In this document: positions 32,923 to 40,166 of the stretch, one piece after another | Layout: each line of letters starts with the position of its first letter | How positions within the stretch are numbered: the first letter of the stretch is position 1 | Assembly: GCA_905215325.1 (NCBI GenBank) | Contig: CAJMPP010000021.1 | Location: 1-44,912 of the forward strand | DNA: 44,912 nt | Source of the DNA: an uncultured bacterium | GTDB taxonomy: Bacteria; Actinomycetota; Coriobacteriia; Coriobacteriales; Eggerthellaceae | Direction: 5' to 3' | Translations under genes and position numbers: made by a program | The notes under the pieces: model-generated | The model's database searches: none | Told to the model about the DNA's origin: nothing | Seen by the model: only the letters and a program-made list of their open reading frames with translations

Positions 32923-33411
32923 GTGCACGGCAATATCCCAGATGCGGTGGACCATGCGCTGCGCAGCCCTCGCTCCCTAGCACCGTTGGTGCTGGTCATG
33001 GGCTTTCTAGGCGCCACGGCGCGCTACGCCCTGGAGATGCTTTTGCCCGCGCAATGCGGCTTCCCCGTCGCCACGCTCGCAGTGAACATATTCGGTTGCT
33101 TCACGTTGGAGATCGTCAATCAATTCGTCGCACGCCGCACGAACCTGCCGGCGCCGCTGGTGAAGTCGATGGGCATCGGGCTTATCGGGGCGTTCACCAC
33201 CATCGCCGCGCTTTCCACCGAGAACCTGGCACTTTTGCAGCAGGGGCGCTTAGGCATGTTCGCGCTGTACCTGGGCATCACTGTGTTCGCCACGTTCGGT
33301 GCCGCCTACGCGGGGAAGCGTACTGCCGATGCCATGGGCCCGCGCTACAGCGCGCATCATCAGGCCGCGGCCTCGTGCAATACTCCGCAAAACAAGGGCG
33401 GTGCGCAATGA
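32923..33411 (+). CDS. crcB: Fluoride channel subunit, CrcB/FluC type (first of pair)
   Basis: The 162-residue protein has four spans and family marks: GFLGATARYALEM near the start, LAVNIFGCFTLE with the polar-track Asn, and GLIGAFTTIAALSTEN in the third helix. FluC channels export fluoride as dual-topology dimers. Here two different subunits are encoded in tandem, so the channel is probably a heterodimer with one subunit in each orientation. The start is GTG 32923 with AGGGGGG about seven bases upstream. The tail after about 135 is hydrophilic and alanine-rich. The stop overlaps the next start by four bases. Confidence 0.88.
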   Translation: MHGNIPDAVDHALRSPRSLAPLVLVMGFLGATARYALEMLLPAQCGFPVATLAVNIFGCFTLEIVNQFVARRTNLPAPLVKSMGIGLIGAFTTIAALSTENLALLQQGRLGMFALYLGITVFATFGAAYAGKRTADAMGPRYSAHHQAAASCNTPQNKGGAQ

Positions 33412-33788
33412 GCCCGCTGACATTGATCATGGTCGGCCTGGGCGGAGCCGCAGGCGCGCTGTGCCGCCACAGGGCGCTTTCGTTCATGAAGCCCCGCTCG
33501 AACAGCTGGTTTCCTTGGCCGACGCTGCTGGTGAACCTTGCGTCGTGCACCGTCGCCGGGACGGCGCTTGCGGGAGCCGCCGCGCTCGGGCAAACCGCCT
33601 ACATAGCGCTGACCATGGGCTTTTTGGGCGGCTTCTCCACGCTTTCCACCATGAACTGCGAGGCCGTCGATATGGCCACGGAAGGGCACCGCGGGGAAGC
33701 AGCTGCATACCTGGTGGTCACCTACGGCTCGACCCTAGGCGCCGCCGCACTGGGCTTCACCCTGGCGCACGCGATCCTGGGCGGCTAG
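33408..33788 (+). CDS. crcB: Fluoride channel subunit, CrcB/FluC type (second of pair)
   Basis: The 126-residue protein is a compact FluC homologue: GLGGAAGALCRHRALSFM near the N-terminus, LLVNLASCTVAG with the conserved Asn, and GFLGGFSTLSTMNCEAVDM with the Thr/Ser-Thr helix break. It pairs with the preceding subunit, whose stop it overlaps (ATGA). Its arginine-rich N-terminal loop contrasts with the first subunit, as expected if the two insert in opposite orientations. A hairpin terminator follows. Confidence 0.9.
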   Translation: MSPLTLIMVGLGGAAGALCRHRALSFMKPRSNSWFPWPTLLVNLASCTVAGTALAGAAALGQTAYIALTMGFLGGFSTLSTMNCEAVDMATEGHRGEAAAYLVVTYGSTLGAAALGFTLAHAILGG

Positions 33789-33795
33789 CGCACGC

Positions 33796-33825
33796 GGGCG
33801 GCTAGCGCAAGCCAGCCGCCCTTCC
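33796..33825 (+). terminator. Probable terminator after the fluoride channel genes
   Basis: Arms GGGCGGCT (33796-33803) and AGCCGCCC (33814-33821) with a ten-base loop are followed by TTCC. The T-run is poor. Confidence 0.55.
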
Positions 33826-33856
33826 AGGCACACAAGCCCTGGCTTTGCTCAAACGC

Positions 33857-33898
33857 AAAAGCGGCGCAACGCGAGCACAATGGCCCGCGCTGCGCCGC
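33857..33898 (-). terminator. Probable terminator of the J-domain gene
   Basis: On the minus strand, arms GCGGCGCA (33861-33868) and TGCGCCGC (33891-33898) with inner GC pairing are followed by TTTTGCGTTTG. It lies about 60 bases after the stop of the J-domain protein. Confidence 0.6.
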
Positions 33899-33960
33899 AC
33901 ACCTACCGCAAGCTCACGCGGCAACGCCAGCGCGCGCTCGCGAACCCGTCGCGTATGCCC

Positions 33961-34860
33961 CTACAGCCCCACCTTGGCGGCGCGATACGTGCGGATGCGG
34001 TCGCGGAGGTTCTGCACGTCGAACAGCACCGACACCAAGAACGCCACGGTGAGCGGAGCGCCTACGAAGCCGTTGCGCGGCGCCAGCATGAAGATGAGCG
34101 GCGCGCCGAAGATCATGATGGGCACCAACAGCATGACGAGCAGGCTTCCCATGCGCTTGTACAGGCCGTAGATGATCGACGCCATCACGTACAGGAACAG
34201 GCCCGTTGCCGAGGAGCCGGCGATGGAGAGCACCGCAAGCGCCACCACCTTGGCGGCGACCATGAGCGCCTCGTCGCGCAGGCCCTTCTTCGCGCGGGCG
34301 AACACCTCTTCGCCGGTCTGCTGCTGCGCGCGTGCAGCGCGGAACGGCGCAAACGGGTCGAAGGGGTCGTACTCAACGGTGAAGCCGCCGAACGGCCATT
34401 CGGCGCCACCGGTGCGCTGACCTGCGCCGTTCTGGCCCGAACCCGGGCGTTGCGAACCTGCTGCGCCGCTGAAGATGTCGTCCCAGCTGGTCCACACGTA
34501 CGTGGTCTGGCCCTGGGCCGCGCCACCGAACGGCCAGCCGGCGAACGGGTCGAACGGGTTGCCCTGGCCGGCCGCGCCGCCCTGCCCCGACGAGCCCGTC
34601 GGGTGCGCGTACGGGTTGCCCGCATACGGACGCGGGTCGCGGCGCGGATCGAACTCGGGCGACCAGCTGCGGTTGATCAGCACGTCGCGCGCTTCGTTGA
34701 TCTGCTTGGTGAGCTCCTCGGCCTCTGCATGCTCCTTCGAGTCCAGGGGGAACTTGTCGGGATGATGGGCGATGACGAGCTTGCGATGAGCCTTCTTAAT
34801 CTCATCGTCGCTAGCCCCGTCGGCCAAGCCCAGTATTTTGAGTGCTTCTGATTTCTTCAT
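33961..34860 (-). CDS. Membrane-associated J-domain protein
   Basis: Residues 1-65 form a J domain with AHHPDKFP (His33-Pro34-Asp35), so it should recruit and stimulate an Hsp70. A Gly/Pro/Gln-rich middle (about 75-165) with repeated (N/D)PFDPFA(G/P) blocks has the look of a J-protein G/F linker. The C-terminus (about 190-290) holds three or four hydrophobic spans, so it may work at the membrane. The usual zinc domain of DnaJ is absent, so it is not housekeeping DnaJ. The start at ATG 34860 is chosen because the J domain begins there; its ribosome-binding site is weak. It has no clear operon partner. Confidence 0.82.
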   Translation of the reverse strand: MKKSEALKILGLADGASDDEIKKAHRKLVIAHHPDKFPLDSKEHAEAEELTKQINEARDVLINRSWSPEFDPRRDPRPYAGNPYAHPTGSSGQGGAAGQGNPFDPFAGWPFGGAAQGQTTYVWTSWDDIFSGAAGSQRPGSGQNGAGQRTGGAEWPFGGFTVEYDPFDPFAPFRAARAQQQTGEEVFARAKKGLRDEALMVAAKVVALAVLSIAGSSATGLFLYVMASIIYGLYKRMGSLLVMLLVPIMIFGAPLIFMLAPRNGFVGAPLTVAFLVSVLFDVQNLRDRIRTYRAAKVGL

Positions 34861-35177
34861 AACGCCGACTATACGGGACGATGCCCGCCGCACAACCAAA
34901 ACGCAGGGGATGTCACGCATTCGTCAGAAAAAACCGGCGCGAAAACCGCACGGAACCACCGAAATCAGCGCAAAAGAAAGCGGCCCGCCGAAAAAGCGGA
35001 CCGTTCGCAGATTTCGCCCCCGCGCCCTTGCGGGCGCAGCGGACGCACACGATGCCGGCGACTCGAACGCAAGCGCATCACGCGCATACGCCCTCAATGA
35101 GACACATCCGTCAGTGCGGACGCACCAAGCGGGCGCACCAAGCGGCGCAAACCCGCCCCGCCCGCCGGCAACGCATA
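34861..35177. other. Gap between the J-domain and purH genes
   Basis: No gene is supported. A short hairpin (GCGCCC-TTGC-GGGCGC, about 35022-35037) and a repeated GCGGACGCACCAAGCGGGCGC-like stretch near 35118-35140 are seen. No good terminator for purH is visible. Confidence 0.35.
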
Positions 35178-36821
35178 CTAGTGGCGGAAGTGGCGATGGC
35201 CGGTGAACACCATGGCGATGCCGTGCTCGTTGCACGCCTGGATGGACTCCTCGTCGCGCACGGAGCCGCCGGGCTGGATGATGGCAGTGATGCCCCACTC
35301 GGCCAGCGTGTCCACGTTGTCGCGGAACGGGAAGAACGCGTCGGACGCGCACACCAGGCCCTTGGGCTCCACGCCCATGCGCTCGCACGCCTCATGGGCG
35401 CGCTTGCACGCCAAAAGCGCGCTGTCAACGCGGTTGGGCTGGCCCGGGCCCATGCCGATGCCGGCGTGGTCGCGCGACACCAGGATGGCGTTGGACTTCA
35501 CGCCCTTGCACACGCGCCATGCGAACATGAGCTCGTGCATCTCGGCGTCCGTGGGCTTGCGATCGGTGGGAACGGTGAAGGTTGCCGGATCCTCGGAGAC
35601 GTGATCGACGTCCTGGACCAGCACGCCGCCATCGACGGAACGGACCTCAACGGCAGCCGGGGCGTCGATGCCGCCGGTGCGCAGCACGCGCAGGTTCTTC
35701 TTCTGCTGCAGAAGCTCAAGCGCAGCGGACTCGAACTCGGGGGCGATGAGCACCTCGACGAACTGCTTGTTCTCGTTGATGTGCTCGACCATCTCCAGCG
35801 TGACCTGGCGATTCGCCGCGATGATGCCGCCGAAGGCGCTCTTCGGGTCGCAGGCGAAGGCCTTGTCGTAGGCCTCGGTGATGTTCTCGGCCGTGGCGGA
35901 GCCGCAGGGGTTTTGGTGCTTCAAGATGATGACCGCCGGCTCGTCGAGCTCGCGCACGAGCGACCAACACGCGTCGGTGTCCAGGATGTTGTTGTAGGAC
36001 AGCTCCTTGCCGTTGAGCTGCTGGGCGTTGACCAGGCTATGCTCATGGGCGAACTCGTCCACACGGTAGAAGACGGCCTGCTGATGCGGGTTCTCGCCGT
36101 AGCGCAGGTCCTGCTGCTTCTGCATGTACAGGGCGCACTCGGGCGGGAACTCGCCCTGGGCCTCGATGCCCTCCTCGCAGCCGCAGCCGCAGCCCTCGCC
36201 GTGCTCGTGCGGATGCGCGGCCTGGACCTGGCCGAACAGGAAGTCGGCGATGGCGCCGTCGTAGGCGTTGGTGGTCTCGAATACCTCGAGAGCCAGCTCC
36301 ATGCGGGTCTCGCGCGTGGTGGCGCCGCCGTTGGCGCGCATCTCGGCAAGGATGCCCTCATAGGTTTCGGGGTCGGTGACCACGGTGACGCTCTCGAAGT
36401 TCTTCGCGGCGCTGCGCAGCATGGAGGGACCGCCGATGTCGATGTTCTCGATGCAGGTGCCGAAGTCCGCGCCGGACTCGACCGTCTTCTCGAACGCATA
36501 CAGGTTCACGACCACCATGTCGATCATCTGGATGCCGTGCTCCGCCGCCTCGGCCATGTGCTTGGCGTTGTCGCGCTTGGCCAGCAGGCCGCCGTGCACC
36601 ATGGGATGCAGGGTCTTCACGCGACCGTCCATCATCTCGGGGAACTTCGTCACCTCGTCGATGGGCGTGACCGGCACGCCGGCCTCCGCGATGACGCGGG
36701 CGGTGCCGCCCGTGGAGATGATCTCCGCGCCGAATTCGTCATGCAGCGCGCGGGCGAACTCGACGACGCCCGTCTTGTCCGTCACCGAGATGAGTACGCG
36801 CTTGACCTTCGGATCTGCCAC
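35178..36821 (-). CDS. purH: Bifunctional AICAR transformylase / IMP cyclohydrolase
   Basis: The 547-residue protein carries out the last two steps of IMP synthesis. The N-terminal cyclohydrolase domain is seen in KRVLISVTDKTGVVEFA, GGTARVIAEAGVPVTPIDEVT and KTLHPMVHGGLL. The transformylase domain shows LRYGENPHQQA, the catalytic KHQNPCG (about 299-305) and QPGGSVRDEE near the end. It is about 20-30 residues longer than most family members because of an insertion with HPHEHGEGCGCGCEE at about 201-215 between the domains. The start is GTG 36821, with AAGGAG about seven bases upstream and family-like MADPKVKRVLISV; ATG 36851 with AAGGA is the alternative. Upstream on the same strand are the xdhC-like gene and purN. 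Confidence 0.94.
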   Translation of the reverse strand: MADPKVKRVLISVTDKTGVVEFARALHDEFGAEIISTGGTARVIAEAGVPVTPIDEVTKFPEMMDGRVKTLHPMVHGGLLAKRDNAKHMAEAAEHGIQMIDMVVVNLYAFEKTVESGADFGTCIENIDIGGPSMLRSAAKNFESVTVVTDPETYEGILAEMRANGGATTRETRMELALEVFETTNAYDGAIADFLFGQVQAAHPHEHGEGCGCGCEEGIEAQGEFPPECALYMQKQQDLRYGENPHQQAVFYRVDEFAHEHSLVNAQQLNGKELSYNNILDTDACWSLVRELDEPAVIILKHQNPCGSATAENITEAYDKAFACDPKSAFGGIIAANRQVTLEMVEHINENKQFVEVLIAPEFESAALELLQQKKNLRVLRTGGIDAPAAVEVRSVDGGVLVQDVDHVSEDPATFTVPTDRKPTDAEMHELMFAWRVCKGVKSNAILVSRDHAGIGMGPGQPNRVDSALLACKRAHEACERMGVEPKGLVCASDAFFPFRDNVDTLAEWGITAIIQPGGSVRDEESIQACNEHGIAMVFTGHRHFRH

Positions 36822-36932
36822 TTGCTCTCTCCTTACCTTAAACCGTTCCATTGTCCGTTCCTTATCGCAAAGCGAGGCTTTGCGCCGAAGCGCCGCCCGC
36901 AAGATGCCTGTTTTTGGGTTGCCCGCCGGGCC

Positions 36933-37925
36933 CTAGCGGCCCAGGCTTTCCTCGTGGCGCGCCCGCGCCTCGGGGCTGTAGCGCTGCGTATATCGTACAT
37001 CGACCAGCTCGGCCACGATGGAGATAGCTAATTCCGCCGGGGTTTTGGCACCGAATTTCAGGCCGATGGGCCGCTTGATGCGCTCCCAGTCCGCCTCGGA
37101 GGCGCCGCGCGCCAGCACCAGGTCGTGCACGGTGGAGTTCTTCCCCTTACAGCCCATCATGCCAACATAGTGAACGTTGTGCTTGACGGCCCACACGCAG
37201 CCCTCGGGGTCGAACATATGGCCGCGCGTGAGCACGCACACGTAGTCGCCGGACGCGGGGGTGAGCTTGTCCAGCTCGTCGAAGTTGCCGCCGTCGAGCA
37301 GCACGCGCTCGGCGTCGGGGAAGCGCTCAGGCGAGAGGTACGCCGGGTCGTAGTCAACCGCGGTGACGGCAAAGCCCACGTGCGCGGCCAGCGCGCTCAC
37401 CTCGGCCGCGGCGTCGGAGGCGCCGAGCAGCCACACGCGCACCTGATCGAACAGCGGCACGGAAAGCCAGGTCAGGCCATCGAACTGCTCGTTATGCATG
37501 CCGGGGCCGCGCGTGATGTCCTTCATCTGGAACACGTCGCGCGGGCTGGGCGTGCGCGCGGAGACGATCTCCTTCGCGTCGTTGCAGAAGAACACCATGC
37601 CGGCGCCGTCGGCCGAGCCGGTGTCGCCGTACTTCTTCGTGACCTCGTTGTCAGTGTTGGCCTGCGCGACGGCGGGGTTGAATACCACCTTGAAGCCCAA
37701 CCACGCCAGGTCGCCCTCGGCCATGGCGCGGGCGGCGCGCTCGAAGGTGGGCGCGTCCTCAGCGGTGAGGGCGGCGGAAAGTTTCCCCAGTTCATCAGGC
37801 GAAACGTGCATGTTGCCCTTCAGTGCCTCGGCCGAAAAGCACGGGAAGTCGGCGGCCGAAAGCTCCACCGCGCGTCCCGCGCGCAGATCGGCGGCGATGC
37901 CCGCCAGCGTTTCCTTACTCAGCAA
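36933..37925 (-). CDS. XdhC/CoxI family protein
   Basis: The 330-residue protein has the C-terminal Rossmann domain of XdhC (VWLLGASDAAAEVSALAAHVGF, then VDYDPAYLSPERFPDAERV and PIGLKFGAKTPAELAISIVAELV). The N-terminal part is divergent. XdhC proteins help to insert or sulfurate the molybdenum cofactor of xanthine dehydrogenase-type enzymes. No such enzyme is encoded nearby, although a DMSO-reductase-type one is. The start is TTG 37925, overlapping the purN stop by eleven bases, with AAGGTG close upstream; CTG 37922 is another option. Position between purN and purH suggests a role linked to purine turnover, for example for a purine hydroxylase encoded elsewhere. Confidence 0.82.
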   Translation of the reverse strand: MLSKETLAGIAADLRAGRAVELSAADFPCFSAEALKGNMHVSPDELGKLSAALTAEDAPTFERAARAMAEGDLAWLGFKVVFNPAVAQANTDNEVTKKYGDTGSADGAGMVFFCNDAKEIVSARTPSPRDVFQMKDITRGPGMHNEQFDGLTWLSVPLFDQVRVWLLGASDAAAEVSALAAHVGFAVTAVDYDPAYLSPERFPDAERVLLDGGNFDELDKLTPASGDYVCVLTRGHMFDPEGCVWAVKHNVHYVGMMGCKGKNSTVHDLVLARGASEADWERIKRPIGLKFGAKTPAELAISIVAELVDVRYTQRYSPEARARHEESLGR

Positions 37926-38529
37926 GGTGCACCTTGCCCTCCGCGTCGACGCTCACGCGGCCGGCTGCCAGCCAGCCCAGCACGCGCGGATACAGCTCGT
38001 GCTCCACCTGGTGGATGTTGGCTTCCAGGGCTTCAAGCGTGTCGCCCTCGGCCACGCGCACCGGCTCCTGCGCCACGATGGGGCCCTTGTCGTAGTCCTC
38101 GTTGGCGAAATGGACGGTGACGCCTGTGACCTTCACGCCCGCGTGGAACGCATCAGCGATAGCGTGCGCGCCCTTGAACGAGGGCAATAGCGCCGGATGC
38201 AGGTTGAGCACGCGGTTGGGGAAGGCGTTGAGCATGACGGGCGTGACCTTGCGCATGTAGCCGGCCATGACCACGTACTGCGCGCCGGCTTCCCGCAGCG
38301 CGGCCACGATCTGCGCGTCGGCCGCCTCGGGGTCGGCGTACTTTTCGCGGTTCATGACCAGCACGGGGATGCCGGCGGCGTTGGCGCGCTCGATGCCGTA
38401 CGCATCGGGACGCGACGCAACCACCTTCACCACCTCGACGGGCAGGCCCTTTTCCGCCTCATCGAGGATGGCCTGGAAATTCGTGCCGCTACCGGAGAGC
38501 AGCACGCCGATCTTCAACTTTTCGGACAC
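37915..38529 (-). CDS. purN: Phosphoribosylglycinamide formyltransferase
   Basis: The 204-residue protein transfers a formyl group from 10-formyltetrahydrofolate to glycinamide ribonucleotide. Signatures are KIGVLLSGSGTNFQAIL for phosphate binding, catalytic Asn109 and His111 (NLHPALLPSFKG) and Asp147 (HFANEDYDKGPIV). The length fits the family. GTG 38529 is chosen as the start, since AAAGG lies seven bases upstream; ATG 38544 is in frame but has no binding site. It is the first gene of a purN-xdhC-like-purH operon. Confidence 0.94.
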   Translation of the reverse strand: MSEKLKIGVLLSGSGTNFQAILDEAEKGLPVEVVKVVASRPDAYGIERANAAGIPVLVMNREKYADPEAADAQIVAALREAGAQYVVMAGYMRKVTPVMLNAFPNRVLNLHPALLPSFKGAHAIADAFHAGVKVTGVTVHFANEDYDKGPIVAQEPVRVAEGDTLEALEANIHQVEHELYPRVLGWLAAGRVSVDAEGKVHLAE

Positions 38530-38666
38530 GAGACAGCCTTTCATCAAGCGGCGCCCAACCAGCCCCGCGATTCGCACTATGCAACCAGTATACGTGCCGG
38601 CGGCGAAGCAAGTCCTCGCTCTCGGCAAGCGCCATCAAGTATTCAAGGGGAAGGAGAAAGGGGAAG

Positions 38667-38730
38667 GACCCCTTCGCCAAGCATGCACGGCGCGTTCGTG
38701 AACGAGGCCGCAGCGTACCCGACGTTCACG
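38667..38730 (+). pseudogene. Two short degenerate copies of fic gene segments
   Basis: Bases 38667-38689 match 39566-39588 of the fic gene (GACCCCTTCGCCAAGCA with few changes), and 38689-38730 match 39386-39430 (GGCGCGTTCG(T/C)GAACGAGG onward) with a three-base deletion. The order is reversed relative to the gene. This lies in the 388-base divergent gap 38530-38917, which otherwise holds a small hairpin at 38840-38853 and another at 38881-38895 just before the fic ribosome-binding site. Confidence 0.8.
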
Positions 38731-38917
38731 CATCGCAAGAGCGCGCCTGCACCCCCCTCGTTCGCCGGGCTAGCCTCATGCGCAAGGACGACAACGCATC
38801 CGAGCGGCGTCGGCGGTTGGCGTGCTATCATGTTCTGATAACGCACAAGCGTTCGCGATTGCGGCGCAACCATAGGAAGGGCTCCTACGCGGAGCGGGGT
38901 GACCCCAGGTAACCGTT

Positions 38918-39823
38918 ATGTCCGCAGACAGCTACGACGATTTTGAATATCGACCGGCTTCCGAATACACTTCGGAAGATCGGCGCAGGCACTATTGGGC
39001 CGTCGCCATCGGCTTGCAGGACGTCGATGGCCTGAAGGTGTCCGACTACCTGCGCGACCAAGCTCATGCCTACATCCGCGGCGAAAAGGGGCTCGACGAA
39101 GTCGGCGAACTCGTTCGCGAACGATACGCCGACGCCGAGGCAAGCGGCGAAAGCAAAGAGGCCGACCTGGTAAGCCAGCGAATCGCCGAGTTGCTCACGC
39201 GCGGCGCGTTCTTCCTTTCGCCCGACATGCTCACTACCATCCACGCATACCTGTTCCAGGACCTCGACCCCACGGTATACCACCCCGGCCAGTTCAAAAG
39301 CGAGCGCCTGATCAAGCAGGAAGAGATCCTCAACGGCGACAGCGTGCTGTATGCCGACCCGCTGACCTACGAGATGTCCCTTCGCGGCGCGTTCGCGAAC
39401 GAGGCCGCCGCAGCATACACGACGTTCACGGACGAGGAGCTGCAGCGCTTCTGCCACACCATCGCGTTCCTCTGGCAAGTCCATCCGTTTTACGAGGGGA
39501 ACACCCGCACCATCGCCGTGTTCTCGGAGTTATACCTGAACAACCTGGGATTCCAGGTGGCGAACGACCCCTTCGCCAAGCACGCGCGCTACTTCCGCGA
39601 TGCACTGGTGCGCGCGCAGTACCGCAACGCAGCGGCGAAGATATTCCCCGACGACTCGTTCCTGATGCGGTTCTATAAAAACGTGATCGGAGAAGAAGGC
39701 GGCGAAATGAACCGCACGGACATGATCTGCGCCCGCCTATTCGAGGACCCCAGCCTGCTGCGCAACGTTGATCCTAAGGATGCACTGCGCAAAAGGAAGG
39801 GCGAAGGGCGGCCATTCGACTAG
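38918..39823 (+). CDS. Fic-domain protein with antitoxin-like N-terminal segment
   Basis: The 301-residue protein carries the Fic catalytic loop HPFYEGNTRT (His189-Thr198), which transfers AMP or a related group to a hydroxyl side chain of a target protein; canonical HPFxxGN is kept and the third glycine is Thr, as in several HPFREGNTRT toxins. Residues about 21-72 resemble a VbhA-type antitoxin (RRRHYWAVAIGLQDVDGLKVSD, AYIRGEKGLDEVGELVRERY) fused in cis. The inhibitory motif (S/T)xxxE(G/N) appears as LQDVDG, with Ser and Glu replaced by Leu and Asp. The start at ATG 38918 has AGGT upstream. No separate antitoxin gene is seen. It could be a self-limiting toxin, or a housekeeping regulator of a cellular target. 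Confidence 0.85.
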   Translation: MSADSYDDFEYRPASEYTSEDRRRHYWAVAIGLQDVDGLKVSDYLRDQAHAYIRGEKGLDEVGELVRERYADAEASGESKEADLVSQRIAELLTRGAFFLSPDMLTTIHAYLFQDLDPTVYHPGQFKSERLIKQEEILNGDSVLYADPLTYEMSLRGAFANEAAAAYTTFTDEELQRFCHTIAFLWQVHPFYEGNTRTIAVFSELYLNNLGFQVANDPFAKHARYFRDALVRAQYRNAAAKIFPDDSFLMRFYKNVIGEEGGEMNRTDMICARLFEDPSLLRNVDPKDALRKRKGEGRPFD

Positions 39824-40166
39824 AGAAGCGCGCATGAACAGGGAACGGAAGCATGCTCACTTCAGCAAGTCCCTAAACACTTATTTGGCCACATACAAAT
39901 CAGGAAATCGCTCGGAGGAATGATTCCGTTCCAGTACAGGCGGTCCCCCAATCTAACGGCATAAGCAGCGTGTCATCGATCCTTACTCAATTTTGGGCCC
40001 GTGGGGCCCTCCGTAATGTGTGCGTCGATAGAACGAAACGATCCGTCGTGCTCGATATAAACCGGGTCGGACAACTTACGCTGCACTCAAGTGTATGTGG
40101 GTATGTCTTATAATCATTGTCAATACTCTAGGCATAGCTTTTGCAATTACGCGGATAGGTTTCCTC
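39824..40166. other. Gap before the hsd locus, base composition shift
   Basis: No gene is supported. AT content rises here relative to the left flank. A palindrome GGGCCC-GTG-GGGCCC lies at 39995-40009 and a TATAAT at 40109-40114, which may be the hsdR -10. The hsdR frame stays open from 40095 but its first 24 residues are hydrophobic and unlike the family. This may be the left edge of a transferred block. Confidence 0.4.

Noticed and set aside
34881..37031. Long plus-strand open frame (716 codons) opposite purH
   Set aside because: It is the antisense shadow of purH in GC-rich DNA; purH has full family motifs on the other strand.
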